55,712 nucleotides of DNA from JBBDIK01 sp040880465 (lineage in GTDB: Bacteria; Actinomycetota; UBA4738; JBBDHU01): assembly GCA_040880465.1 (NCBI GenBank), contig JBBDIK010000001.1:1-55712 (forward strand), read 5' to 3'. The position numbers were made by a program, and so were the translations under genes. This document shows positions 42,105 to 51,078 of the stretch, in pieces (position 1 is the stretch's first letter; every line of letters begins with the position of its first letter). The notes under the pieces are model-generated. The model saw nothing but the letters and a program-made list of their open reading frames with translations, was not told the DNA's origin and did not search any database.

Positions 42105-43283
42105 CTAGGACGTGGGCGCGGCGATCGGCGCAGCCGGGACCTGCTTCTTCGGGTCGACGAACGGGATCGCGGCCGTCACGCCGGTGCGGGCCCCGTGCTC
42201 GGACTCGATGTCGAGGCGGTTGCCGGGATCTGAGAGTTCGACCGGGACCCAGACGTACCCGATGTTCTTCTCGAGACGAGGGCTCCACACGGCATCCGTA
42301 ACCTTGCCGACCTCAGTGCCATCCTTGAACGCCGGCCAGAACCACCCCGGATCGGCTTCGATCTGCTTGCCCTCGATCTCGATCCCGACCAGCCGACGTT
42401 TCACGCCCTCCCGCCGGATGCGCCCGAGCGCCTCCTTGCCGATGTAGTCCTGCGGTTGCTCTTCGACGAGTCGCTCGAACCCCATGATCTCGAACGGGTT
42501 GTTCGCCAGGGTCATGTCCGAGCCGTAGTTCATGATGCCGGCTTCGACCCTTCTCGCCATGTTCGGCGCCGCCGCGCGGATGTTGAACTCCTCTCCCGCC
42601 TCGAAGATGGCGTCCCACAACACGGTGCCGTTCGTGTCATCGAGGAGGTCGACCTCGAACCCCGGAAGCGCCGTGAAACCGGTGCGGCTGATCAGGACCG
42701 GGATGCCCTTGATCTCGAAGAAGTCGCACCAGTAATATTTGAGATCGTAGAGCGCCGGCCCGACCAGCTTCTCGAGGGTCTTCCCCGACTTCGGCCCTTG
42801 CACCTGCATCGGGTACGCGTGCGGGTACGTGACCTCGGCGTCGAATCCCCCTTCGGTCGCGACGCCGAGCGCGTACAGCCCAGCGTCGGAGTCGGCGAGT
42901 TGCATCCACCATCGGTTCTCGCCGACATGCAGCAACACCGGGTCGTTGACGATGCCGCCGTCGGGAGCCGTCACGATCATGTACTTGCCCTGCTTGACCG
43001 CGCACTTCGTGAGATCCCGACAGGTCAGCCGGTCGATCAGGCGATCGGCATCGGGCCCGCTAATCTCCACGGTCTGCTCGACGGCCACATCCCAGACCAC
43101 GACGTCGGTCGTCATGGCGCGATACTCCTCGCTCGGGTCCCCGTAGTAACCCGGCAACAGCATGTGGTTGTACACGTCGTAGGCCTTACAACCGGCGCGT
43201 TGGGTGGCCTCGAAGAATGGTGAGCGGCGGTACCAGGGTCCGAAGTACAGATCGGTGCTCGGCCAGACGCCTTCGTTCGTCAC
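42105..43283 (-). CDS. GcvT-like folate-dependent aminomethyltransferase/demethylase (DmdA-like)
   Basis: A 392-aa GcvT-family protein. It has the core folate-binding domain with DVAVEQTVEISGPDADRL, LTCRDLTKCAVKQGKY and GGIVNDPVLL, and the C-terminal OB-like domain with RRLVGIEIEG. The WDVAVE block and full length are more like DMSP or related demethylases than glycine-cleavage T protein, and no gcvH or gcvP is near. It is transcribed alone, with GGGGGAG before GTG 43283; a class-III aminotransferase lies one gene upstream. Substrate is unknown: a methylated amine, sulfonium or methoxy compound is possible. Confidence 0.8.
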   Translation of the reverse strand: MTNEGVWPSTDLYFGPWYRRSPFFEATQRAGCKAYDVYNHMLLPGYYGDPSEEYRAMTTDVVVWDVAVEQTVEISGPDADRLIDRLTCRDLTKCAVKQGKYMIVTAPDGGIVNDPVLLHVGENRWWMQLADSDAGLYALGVATEGGFDAEVTYPHAYPMQVQGPKSGKTLEKLVGPALYDLKYYWCDFFEIKGIPVLISRTGFTALPGFEVDLLDDTNGTVLWDAIFEAGEEFNIRAAAPNMARRVEAGIMNYGSDMTLANNPFEIMGFERLVEEQPQDYIGKEALGRIRREGVKRRLVGIEIEGKQIEADPGWFWPAFKDGTEVGKVTDAVWSPRLEKNIGYVWVPVELSDPGNRLDIESEHGARTGVTAAIPFVDPKKQVPAAPIAAPTS

Positions 43284-43523
43284 GTGGCTCCCCCCTCATC
43301 CCTCATCCCCGGAACGGATCGCCCCATCCTATGGTTCCCGGGGCCGGAGCACGAACCGGCCGCCGACCCACTCTTCCCCCCGCGCTACCCATCACCGGCT
43401 ACGAGGTCCAGCCGGTCAGCACCGCCGGCCGCCCGTCCCTGCTCAGCCGAAGCATGTGCTAGCACCAAGTGAAGATACGTAGCGTCCTGAGGAGCCGAAC
43501 GCGGTCGCGAGGGCGGGCCGCGG

Positions 43524-44237
43524 CTAGCAGGCCGGAACGGTCGTGGCTTCGACAGCGTCCGTCGCCAGGTTGATCTCGTTCGTCGCCGCCTCTATCTCCT
43601 GAGTCGCTGTGTCGGGGTCGCTCGCGTCGATCGCATCCGCGGACGCATCGAGATGATCCGCGGCCGCGTTCAGGTGGCCGGACACGGTTGGATCCGCCGC
43701 CATGTCTACGCCAACCTTCCGAGCCGCATCGGCCGCGGCCCGGGCCTCCGCGGACGCGGTGACGGTGTCTTGGGCGTACGCGGCCTCCGAGGCGGCGTTG
43801 AGATGGTCCACCACCGCTGGATTGTCGGCCTGGGCGGCGTCGATGTCGAGGCAGTCCGGCGTCGCGGGTTCGGCAGCAGCGGTAGCGCCGGCAGCGGCGG
43901 GAACGGTTTCACCCGGTGTGCCGGAGCCCTTGGCCAGGAACGCGGCGATCGCGATCAACACGAGGACTCCGACGACGACGCCGACGATGATGATGGTCCG
44001 ATTGTTGTTGGAGGGAGGCGGGCTCTGGGCCGACGGAGCGAACCCGGGGGCCGCCGGAGCTTCGGGCACAGCAGCTTGGGCATCCGATCGAGCGGCAACG
44101 TCACCCGCAGGCTGGACCGGCGGCTGGACCGGCGGTGGGGGTACTTGGGGTGCCGCCCCCGTCAGGTCGCTTCCGCAATGCCGACACTTGATGGCCTCAT
44201 CTTGGATCTCCTCAGCGCAGAACGGACACTTCTTCAT
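43524..44237 (-). CDS. Zinc-ribbon membrane protein with alanine-rich helical exterior
   Basis: A 237-aa protein. The zinc ribbon has C4, C7, C18 and C21. A proline-rich linker, one membrane helix (79-100), and then an exterior alanine-rich helical part with DHLNAASEA and GHLNAAADHLDASADAID, a near-repeat, ending in Cys. A second Cys lies in the DCLDIDA block, so a disulfide is possible. Function is unknown. GGGAG precedes ATG 44237. It resembles in layout the zinc-ribbon proteins near 18.4-19.7 kb but shares no sequence beyond the ribbon. Confidence 0.7.
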   Translation of the reverse strand: MKKCPFCAEEIQDEAIKCRHCGSDLTGAAPQVPPPPVQPPVQPAGDVAARSDAQAAVPEAPAAPGFAPSAQSPPPSNNNRTIIIVGVVVGVLVLIAIAAFLAKGSGTPGETVPAAAGATAAAEPATPDCLDIDAAQADNPAVVDHLNAASEAAYAQDTVTASAEARAAADAARKVGVDMAADPTVSGHLNAAADHLDASADAIDASDPDTATQEIEAATNEINLATDAVEATTVPAC

Positions 44238-44349
44238 CGATCGCTCCCAGCTCGAAGGGGCGCCGCATCATCACACGCCCCCCACCGGCGGGCAACCCGG
44301 CTCGCGACCCCCCGATTGACGACGCCCGAAGCCAGATCGACCTCGGTGC

Positions 44350-45714
44350 TCAGCGAGGAACGGCCAGGAGTTCGGCGGTACCCTCGGCGAAGACCGCCGT
44401 GTGGGCGTCGACGTCCTCTGCCGTCGTCGCGGGCGACATCAAAGCCATGTTGTGGAACGGCGTCAGCATCACGCCTCGATTCAGGCAGTAGAGGTGGAAG
44501 AACGCATCCACCTCCTCGTCGTCCGTCGCCTTGGCCTCACCGCCGTTGCGAGGGCGGTTCGGTGAGGTCCAGTACTCGGCGCGCGCACCCAGGCGCGTCA
44601 CGCTCCAGGGGGCCTCGGTGTCATCGATGACTCCTTGCACGTCGTCGGCCCAGCGTTCACCGAGTGGCAGCATCCGCTCGAACGCTTCGAAGGTGAGCAC
44701 GTGCTCCAAGGTCGCCCGCATCGCGGCGATGGTCAGCGCGTTGCCGGCCAGCGTGCCGCCGATCCCGTCCGCTTCCGTGGCGCCGACGCCACCGCCGCCG
44801 ATGATCCGCTCCCCCAGTTCGGCACTCAGCCCGTAGCTCGCTGCCGGAACCCCGCCCGCCAGCGGCTTGCCGATGGTGATGATGTCGGGGTCGAGGCCCC
44901 AAGCCCGCGTGGCTCCGCCGGGTCCCGCGCAGATGGTGTGCGTCTCGTCCAGCGCCAGCAAGGTCCCGTGCCGACGCGTCAGATCGCGCAGCGCATCGTG
45001 GAACCCGGGCTCCGGCAGGATGATCCCCTCGTTGGTCATGGCGGGTTCCGCCAGAACGACCGCGACGTCCTCGTCTGCCAAGGCCTTGGCCAGACCATCG
45101 ACATCGTTGAACTCCACGACCTTGGTCGTCACGGTCGGATCGACCGGGGCGCCGGCACATCCGGGTCGCACGCTCGGGACCCCATCCTCGATCGTGATGA
45201 AGGTCTCGTCTACCGTCCCGTGGTAGCAGTAGTTGAAGACCAGTACCTTCGGACGCCCGGCCGTGGCGCGAGCGAGTCGCAGGATGAAGCGGTTGGCGTC
45301 GGTGGCCGAAAGGCAGTACTGCCAGTACGGAAGCCCGAATCGCCGGGACATCTCCTCGCTGACCCAGATCGAATCCTCCGTCGGCAGCATGAACGTCACG
45401 CCATGGGACGCTTGTTCGGCGACGGCCTTGGCCGTCGCCGCAGGGGAATGACCCGCCATCGCGCCGGTGTCACCGAGGCACAGATCCACGTAGGTGTGGC
45501 CGTCGACACACGTGAACCGGGCTCCCTCAGCCTGGTCGACGAAGATCGGGTACGGCCCCGCCCACATGGTCATCCACGGCATGGGCACGCCGCCCAGCAT
45601 GGAAGCCCGGGCGCGCTCCACCATCGCAGCCGAGCGTGGGTGCCTCGCCGTGAACGTGTGCTCCTCGCGTTCCGTGAGTTCCGCGAGTCGAGCGCGGTCG
45701 ACGGTACTTCTCAT
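44350..45714 (-). CDS. Class-III PLP aminotransferase (glutamate-1-semialdehyde/aspartate aminotransferase-like)
   Basis: A 454-aa PLP enzyme of subgroup II. Asp256 in LLALDETHT holds the cofactor ring nitrogen and Lys283 in DIITIGKPLAGG forms the Schiff base. Other signs: GDTGAMAGHSPAA, NYCYHGTVDE and GIGGTLAGNALTIAAM. It is not the hemL of tetrapyrrole synthesis by context. The closest known use is an omega-amino acid or aminomutase-type reaction. The nearby GcvT/DmdA-like gene may share a catabolic task; this is inference. Confidence 0.85.
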   Translation of the reverse strand: MRSTVDRARLAELTEREEHTFTARHPRSAAMVERARASMLGGVPMPWMTMWAGPYPIFVDQAEGARFTCVDGHTYVDLCLGDTGAMAGHSPAATAKAVAEQASHGVTFMLPTEDSIWVSEEMSRRFGLPYWQYCLSATDANRFILRLARATAGRPKVLVFNYCYHGTVDETFITIEDGVPSVRPGCAGAPVDPTVTTKVVEFNDVDGLAKALADEDVAVVLAEPAMTNEGIILPEPGFHDALRDLTRRHGTLLALDETHTICAGPGGATRAWGLDPDIITIGKPLAGGVPAASYGLSAELGERIIGGGGVGATEADGIGGTLAGNALTIAAMRATLEHVLTFEAFERMLPLGERWADDVQGVIDDTEAPWSVTRLGARAEYWTSPNRPRNGGEAKATDDEEVDAFFHLYCLNRGVMLTPFHNMALMSPATTAEDVDAHTAVFAEGTAELLAVPR

Positions 45715-45756
45715 GATCGATCCCTTCGGGTCCGTTGGCGCCCGTCGTCACTCACC

Positions 45757-46320
45757 CTATCGGCGGTCTCGCGCGAGCCGGATATCCACTTCGCGCTCGA
45801 CGAATCGCCACTCCTCGGTAGCGCGCAGCCGCCTCGCGAGTTCCTCGAAGGCCTCGGCATGCTCAGGCGCGAACTCGAACCAGGTCAGGAAGTCGAACTC
45901 TTCTCCCAGGTCGCGGCCGTGGTGCAGGCGCCGAGCGACGGCCGGCAGGTACTCCAGTCCGATGCCGATGTGGTCGGACCGCTCCGCGAGGACTGCGAGG
46001 CGATCCTCCTGCGTGAGCGACCACCACTCGGCCGACTTCTTCACCGGGATGAGCGCGGCCCGCGTCGCCTCCGGACGACCGAGCGGCTGCTGCACCGCTT
46101 CCAACCGGTGACGGTCCCGGACGGAAACGTAGCGCTCATTACTGGTCACGCCCCGAAGCACCCAGGCGGGGTCGCCTTCCGGAGTGCCCTCGCCCTCGAT
46201 GACGCGGACGGCACGCGCGCTGGGAAGACCCGCCCCGATCACTGCCTCTGATCGGAGCACGCGCCACGGCCCTTCCGCCCCGCCCACGAATGCCACCTCG
46301 ATGACCCCCATCGGCCCCAT
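45757..46320 (-). CDS. Chlorite-dismutase-family heme protein
   Basis: A 187-aa protein with the C-terminal family half: SAEWWSLTQEDRLAVLAERS, GLEYLPAVARRLHHGRDLGE and EFDFLTWFEFAPEHAEAFEE, then EEWRFVEREVDIRL. The histidine of LHHGRDLG is the probable proximal heme ligand. Typical HemQ or Cld chains are 230-250 aa, so this one is short, with a reduced N-terminal barrel half. Family roles include chlorite breakdown and coproheme decarboxylation; which applies is unclear. ATG 46320 is used, ATG 46311 is possible. It is divergent from the small secreted protein gene. Confidence 0.7.
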   Translation of the reverse strand: MGPMGVIEVAFVGGAEGPWRVLRSEAVIGAGLPSARAVRVIEGEGTPEGDPAWVLRGVTSNERYVSVRDRHRLEAVQQPLGRPEATRAALIPVKKSAEWWSLTQEDRLAVLAERSDHIGIGLEYLPAVARRLHHGRDLGEEFDFLTWFEFAPEHAEAFEELARRLRATEEWRFVEREVDIRLARDRR

Positions 46321-46425
46321 CGTAGAGGGCAGCAAGCGCTGTGAGGTGGATCCCGGTGTCGCCGGGCGATTGCGCGTCCTCCAGCTTCGATGCGAGACTC
46401 GGTCGACACCCGAGGGAGGAGTCAG

Positions 46426-46905
46426 ATGATGGATCATCGGCGTCGCCTGCTGGCGCTCTTGCCCGTGTTGTGCTTGACCGTTTCGATCGGGTTCGTCGCC
46501 GGCCACATCACCAAGGGAACGCCGGCCGCGGCCCAGACGACCGACCCCTGCGTTCCCGACGAACGGGTTCCGGCCACGCTCACGACGGGACTCACCGACA
46601 TGGACAAGGAACTCGACGACATCCTGGCGGACGGCCACCTGACGCGCGACCGGGCGCTCGAGCGCATCCGCGGGCTCAAGGACCGGAAGCGCTCGCTCGT
46701 CTCGGAGAACTTCCCACCCGTGTTCGGCCGGTCCTTTTGGGATCTGTACCTCACGATCAAGTCGATCGACGAGTTCCTTGAGGAAGCGCGGCACCATGCA
46801 TATAACGACGAGGGAGACATGGCGCGGCGAGACCTCCGCTCGGCGAGGAACGCTAAGAAGGAACTCGAGCTGATGCTGGCCGAGTCGCCGTGCGGAACGA
46901 GGTAG
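46426..46905 (+). CDS. Small exported protein of unknown function
   Basis: A 159-aa protein with a signal peptide (LLALLPVLCLTVSIGFVAG, cleavage near PAAAQ). The mature part is helical and charged, with a Cys near each end (PCVPDE and SPCGTR) that may pair. I do not recognise a family. GGAGGAG lies just upstream of ATG 46426 and 46429; either may be used. It shares a 105-base divergent interval with the chlorite-dismutase-family gene. Confidence 0.65.
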   Translation: MMDHRRRLLALLPVLCLTVSIGFVAGHITKGTPAAAQTTDPCVPDERVPATLTTGLTDMDKELDDILADGHLTRDRALERIRGLKDRKRSLVSENFPPVFGRSFWDLYLTIKSIDEFLEEARHHAYNDEGDMARRDLRSARNAKKELELMLAESPCGTR

Positions 46906-46920
46906 CCCTGGGCCGATCGC

Positions 46921-47318
46921 CTACGACAAGAACTCATCGACCACGTACGGATCTTCGATCGTGACCCATACCTCGTTGATTTTGCCGTCTTCGATGTGCA
47001 TCACCAGGGCAGCGTTCCAGTGCGCTGTGCGCCCGTCCGAACGCCGGGCGTAGACCGAAACGAGCGTCACGGCATGATCATCACTCGCCGCGACGTCGTG
47101 CAGCGTCCTCGTCAGTGAACCGTCCTGGCCCAGCAGGTCCTCGACCCGCCGCAACCACCCACGGAGCTCGTCCTTCCCGCGGTAGGTGCCGGAGAGGACA
47201 TTGCGTCCGGGGTAGTGAACGCGATGTCCTCGGTGTAGTGACCGAACATCCCTTCGAAGTCCCCGCTGGTGGTGGACTCCATCTCGCTGCGGGCGATCTG
47301 TTCGTTCGGATGTGTCAC
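46921..47318 (-). pseudogene. SnoaL/NTF2-like gene with a single-base frameshift
   Basis: The gene starts at GTG 47318 behind a good GGAGGTGG site, encoding THPNEQIARSEMESTTSG and then FGHYTEDIAF. Around 47217-47220 the frame must shift by one base to continue as HYPGRNVLSGTYRGKDELR, the typical SnoaL-like core, and on to the end at 46921 with EVWVTIEDPY. One base is missing (a C near the TTC-AC junction). Either the gene is broken or the assembly has an error here. Intact it would be about 131 aa, close to SnoaL-like hydrolase/isomerase length. Each half alone is not functional. Confidence 0.8.
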
Positions 47319-47402
47319 GAACCCCACCTCCAATCCGCACAGTCTCGTGCCTGGACGGGCGGAAGGCTTGCCGCGCAGACCCTTCAGGGGGAGACTCCCG
47401 AC

Positions 47403-47936
47403 GTGAGCGACCGCATGGAGTCCACCCCGACCGTCGCGGATCCGCGACCGTCCCGGGTCGTCATGATTTCGAGCTACATCGCGTGCGGCGTCGCAATAGG
47501 CGTCGGGGCGGCTGCGCGGTCGTCGGTCCGTGGGCTGGAGATCGTCACCCTCTGGGGGGTGGGGTCCCTCGGGATCCTGTCGTTCGTGCGCCACTCGATC
47601 CTCCATGCGAGCGACGCGGCGCGCATGGGGTGGAGCCACGGGCGGCGGAACGAGTTTCAGATCGAGGTTGGTTTCGCGAATCTGGCCATCGGACTCGTCG
47701 CGGCCGCCGCGGTCGTGTGGCGATGGGGGGTCGCGGCGCAGGCAGCGGTCACGATCGTGTACGCCATCTACCTTCTGCTCGCGGCGGTGCTGCACGTCAT
47801 CAGCATCATCGGGAGAACGGAGGAACGATCGGCTCGTGCCGCGTGGTTGTCTGCGCTCGCGACATTTGCCGTGTCGGGTCTCTTCTTATGGATGGCGGTG
47901 ACGACGATGTCGTTAGCGCGCGTCTCGCCGTTCTGA
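47403..47936 (+). CDS. Four-helix integral membrane protein of unknown function
   Basis: A 177-aa protein with four predicted membrane helices (about 22-40, 46-62, 93-135 in two segments, and 150-170). Between helix 2 and 3 the polar loop RHSILHASDAARMGWSHGRR (20 residues) looks conserved: paired histidines, Asp and Arg. Similar small proteins occur widely in actinobacteria and are uncharacterised. GTG 47403 has AGGGGGAGA upstream; ATG 47415 is possible. It is divergent from the frameshifted SnoaL-like gene. Confidence 0.65.
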   Translation: MSDRMESTPTVADPRPSRVVMISSYIACGVAIGVGAAARSSVRGLEIVTLWGVGSLGILSFVRHSILHASDAARMGWSHGRRNEFQIEVGFANLAIGLVAAAAVVWRWGVAAQAAVTIVYAIYLLLAAVLHVISIIGRTEERSARAAWLSALATFAVSGLFLWMAVTTMSLARVSPF

Positions 47937-48099
47937 GTTCAGAGGTGCGCGCATCTGCTGTGCTCGATCCCGGCGGGTACTGAGCCAGGCGCCTACGTCC
48001 GAAGCCGGATGGTCCTCTTGACCGACGACGCGGCGGAGCATCGTGGACCCCTCGGAAGACAACCACTCCCCGACGAACGTGAGGGCGGGAAGGAGCATG

Positions 48100-49632
48100 A
48101 TGGCGGTCATGAGCGGTGCTGACGGAAGCGCATGGGCAGTGGCCACCCCGCACGAGCTCGCTACCGGGGCGGCCGAGGACGCGTTCGACCGGGGCGGAAC
48201 CGCGGTCGATGCCGCCTTGTGGGCGGCGGTGACCCTTTCGGCCGTCTACCCGCACATGTGTGGGGTCGGCGGGGACCTGTTCGCCTTGATCCACGACCCC
48301 GCAACCGGCACCCAGGCGATCAACGCCAGCGGGCGGGCTCCGCTCGGCCTGGACGTGGACGCGATCGCGACCGAAGGTTCGATGCCGCAGTCGGGTCCAT
48401 CCACGATCACCGTCCCAGGAGCCGTGAGTGGATGGCGGGCTCTGCTTGAAGCCGGTGCGCGTCTCCCGTGGCCGGACGCATTCCGGCATGCGATCGAGCA
48501 TGCCGAACACGGGATCGAGATGCCCGAGTCGATCCGGCGGGGAGGGCTCGCCCGGGTGAAGGCCGACCCAGGCCTGGCCGAGGTGTTCCTGGCGGGTGAC
48601 CGGTTCAAGGATCGCCTGCAGGAGCCGGCACTCGCGTCCACGCTGCACGCGCTGAGCGCCGACGGCCCTCGTGCCCTCTACGGCGGAGCCGTCGGTGAGC
48701 GTCTCGTCGAGTTCCTCGCAGCGATCGGCAGTCCGATGGCGATGCGCGACATGCGTGCCCATCGGCCCGAACGCACGACGCCGCTGCGCGCCGGGTTCGC
48801 CGACCTCGAGCTGGTGGTCGCTCCACCGAATTCCCAGGGGTACGTCCTGCTGACCATGATGCGTGCGATCGAGGAACTCGGCGCCACCCCGGATCCGCTC
48901 GGACCGGGCGCCGCCGACCTGGCGCGCGTGTTCGCCGTGGCATCCGAAGATCGAGACGCGATCCTCGCCGACCCCGGATCGATGCCGGAACTGGACCTCG
49001 AAGAGCGGATGCGGGCCGTGGTCCATGGGGTGCAACAGCGATCGTCCGTGGCGGGACATCGGCACGGGGACACGGTCGCGGTCGTGACGGCAGACGAGCA
49101 AGGCCGGTGCGTCAGTCTGATCCAGAGCCTGTACAGCGGATTCGGCGCGGGATACTTGGATCCGGACACCGGGATCATCCCCCACGACCGCGGAGCCGGG
49201 TTCACCCTCGAGCCGGGGCACCCCAACCGGGCGGCGGGAGGGAAGCGACCGGCGCACACGCTGATGCCGGTGCTCGGGTTCCGCGAGGGGGCGCCCGCAT
49301 GGGTCGCGGGAACCATGGGTGGATCCGCCCAGCCGCAGATCCACGCGCAGATGCTTCTGCGCCGGGAGGCGCCTCCCGCCGAGATCGTGGCGGCCCCCCG
49401 GTGGCTCCTCGGCGGCATGGAGCCGGTCAACCCTCACGATCCGCTCGTCGTGGTGGAACCCGGGATCCCCGACTCCGCCCGATACGCCTTGTCCTCGGCC
49501 GGGCTCCGTGTGGAGGAGAGTCCGGCCGCCGACGATTGGGTGGGTCACGCACAGCTCATCAGGATCGACACCGACGGGACCTTCACCGTCGGTTCCGACC
49601 CCCGCGCCGACGGCGCCGCCGCCGCCCGCTAG
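48100..49632 (+). CDS. Gamma-glutamyltransferase family (Ntn hydrolase)
   Basis: A 510-aa Ntn-hydrolase that, as a proenzyme, cuts itself at the catalytic threonine, Thr325 in RHGDTVAVVTAD. Other motifs: GGTAVDAALWAAVTLS and YPHMCGVGGDLF at the N-terminus, and QSLYSGFGAGYLDPDTGI and MGGSAQPQIHAQML after the cut. No signal peptide is seen, so it may act in the cytoplasm, unlike classical glutathione enzymes; acyl-homoserine or peptide substrates are possible. AGGAG lies 4 bases before ATG 48100; ATG 48097 and 48109 are alternatives. Transcribed alone and convergent with the RCC1-repeat gene. Confidence 0.93.
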   Translation: MAVMSGADGSAWAVATPHELATGAAEDAFDRGGTAVDAALWAAVTLSAVYPHMCGVGGDLFALIHDPATGTQAINASGRAPLGLDVDAIATEGSMPQSGPSTITVPGAVSGWRALLEAGARLPWPDAFRHAIEHAEHGIEMPESIRRGGLARVKADPGLAEVFLAGDRFKDRLQEPALASTLHALSADGPRALYGGAVGERLVEFLAAIGSPMAMRDMRAHRPERTTPLRAGFADLELVVAPPNSQGYVLLTMMRAIEELGATPDPLGPGAADLARVFAVASEDRDAILADPGSMPELDLEERMRAVVHGVQQRSSVAGHRHGDTVAVVTADEQGRCVSLIQSLYSGFGAGYLDPDTGIIPHDRGAGFTLEPGHPNRAAGGKRPAHTLMPVLGFREGAPAWVAGTMGGSAQPQIHAQMLLRREAPPAEIVAAPRWLLGGMEPVNPHDPLVVVEPGIPDSARYALSSAGLRVEESPAADDWVGHAQLIRIDTDGTFTVGSDPRADGAAAAR

Positions 49633-49711
49633 CGTGGACGAGCTGCGTTGGTGGACATCCTCTTCGGGCACCTCACGGTCGTTTCCTCGAGCCGACGAGG
49701 CAAGCGAGGGG

Positions 49712-50869
49712 TTATCCCGGCTTGACCCGAATCGTTCGCCAGCGAGATCGTACCGACTCGCACCCGGCGACCGCCGGAAATGCAGTTCGAACGGTGACCA
49801 CTCGCGCGATCCGTTTCTCGAATCCGTAGTCACCCTCGGAGTCGGTGAGCGCGGTGCGCACCGTGCCAGTGCCTTTCACCCGAAGCTCGATGAGTCGCGC
49901 TGCGACGCAGTCGGGATCGATCGACCTCAGAGATCCGTCGATGCTCGCCTTGGCGCCGCGGTTCACATCCGCGGGAGCCGCGATCATGAGGAACCGGCCG
50001 AGCTGGCCTTCGTCGTTGAATCCCCAGCACTCGGTGTCTCCGGCCTCGGTGAGCCCGCACGTGTGGTAACTGCCTGCGGAGATCGTCGCGAACGGACCCG
50101 GCCTATCGTTCGCTTGGCCGTAGTCATTGCGCCCCCAGCAGTCCACCGATCCGTCCGGCCTCAACCCGCAGTTGTGATGGTCTCCAGCGGAGATCTCGGT
50201 GAACGGTCCCGGCTTGTCGTTGGACTGCCCGTCGTTCGGCAGCCCCCAGCAGTCGGCGACGCCTTCCGGAGTGAGGCCGCAGTTGTGGCCGTCGCCGGCC
50301 GACACCTGGATGTAGGGACCGGGATGGTCTTCGGCTAGTCCCGAGTTGTTCCGTCCCCAGCAGTCGGCTACGCCTTCCGGCGTGAGGCCGCAGTTGTGAG
50401 CGCCACTGATCGTAAGCGCCGTGAATGGGCCGAGCTGGTCCTCTGACTGCCCGCCGTCGTTTCGCCCCCAACAGTCGGCCGCGCCCGCCGGCGTGAGTCC
50501 GCAATTGTGCATCCACCCCGCGACCAGGTCCGTGTACGGGCCGGGCATGTCCTCCGTGGCCCCGAAGTCGTTGCTACCCCAACACTTCGCCGCGCCTCCG
50601 TCGGTCAACGCGCAATTGTGAAGGCCGCCCGCGGAGACGGCCGTGAACGGTCCGGTCCTATCCTGTGATTGACCGAGGTCATCCCGTCCCCAGCAGTCCG
50701 CATCTCCCTCGGGGGTGAGCGCGCAGGTATGACCAACACCTGCCCAGATCTTGGCGAAGTCGGTATCCGCCCTCGCTACGTTCGGCAGCAAGCCGACCTG
50801 GAACGCCAAGTAGACCGCGAACACGATCCCGACACCCCGACGCCAGTGCCCCCTGCTGGGGTTCCTCAT
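49712..50869 (-). CDS. Secreted RCC1-like repeat protein with paired cysteines
   Basis: A 385-aa secreted protein: signal peptide (VGIVFAVYLAFQVGLLP, cleavage near ARA), then seven 37-residue RCC1-type repeats with pattern HNCGLTPEGVADCWGRN, ending in GPFTxISAG (about residues 46-295), making one beta-propeller. Each repeat has two cysteines (HNC and DCWG), so up to seven disulfides could fix the blades. The last 85 residues form a further domain with CVAARLIELRVKG. GGGGAGGCGAGG lies before ATG 50869. It faces outside the cell and probably binds a protein or glycan; no enzyme motif is seen. Confidence 0.85.
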   Translation of the reverse strand: MRNPSRGHWRRGVGIVFAVYLAFQVGLLPNVARADTDFAKIWAGVGHTCALTPEGDADCWGRDDLGQSQDRTGPFTAVSAGGLHNCALTDGGAAKCWGSNDFGATEDMPGPYTDLVAGWMHNCGLTPAGAADCWGRNDGGQSEDQLGPFTALTISGAHNCGLTPEGVADCWGRNNSGLAEDHPGPYIQVSAGDGHNCGLTPEGVADCWGLPNDGQSNDKPGPFTEISAGDHHNCGLRPDGSVDCWGRNDYGQANDRPGPFATISAGSYHTCGLTEAGDTECWGFNDEGQLGRFLMIAAPADVNRGAKASIDGSLRSIDPDCVAARLIELRVKGTGTVRTALTDSEGDYGFEKRIARVVTVRTAFPAVAGCESVRSRWRTIRVKPG

Positions 50870-50964
50870 GCCTCGCCTCCCCAGCAAGTGTCACACGATT
50901 TCCGGTCTCAGACCCTGGAGGTTCGGGCAACCCGTAGTGACCTGCAGACTCTCCGAGTGGGCCT

Positions 50965-51008
50965 GGTGGGACGAAGTTCGAACCACCGGTGACCTGCTGA
51001 AACAGGTC
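50965..51008. repeat. Two adjacent dyads at the start of the right-hand island
   Basis: GGTGG at 50965-50969 pairs with CCACC at 50983-50987 around a TTCGAA-containing loop, and GACCTG at 50991-50996 pairs with CAGGTC at 51003-51008 around CTGAAA. They lie just before the island. The first recalls the T-arm of a tRNA read in reverse, but the loop is 13 bases instead of 7, so it is no functional tRNA. It may be a decayed attachment site. Confidence 0.3.
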
Positions 51009-51078
51009 TTGGAAGGTGCCGTCTAGGGCTCTTCGATGCGGCCTGATGGCTGACGGTTTCAGGTGAGAGGCTTGGGCC

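Noticed and set aside
43284..43523. Glycine or other riboswitch before the GcvT-like gene
   Set aside because: No conserved riboswitch core or paired stems typical of the class were found in the 240 bases.
47806..49833. A 675-aa minus-strand frame across the gamma-glutamyltransferase gene
   Set aside because: It is a shadow of a gene whose catalytic motifs are clear on the plus strand.
49712..50869. CRISPR-like repeats of about 111 bases
   Set aside because: They are coding repeats of an RCC1-type protein without spacers.
50957..51008. A tRNA gene on the minus strand before the island
   Set aside because: The T-loop-like part has a 13-base loop and no valid acceptor, D or anticodon arm can be drawn.
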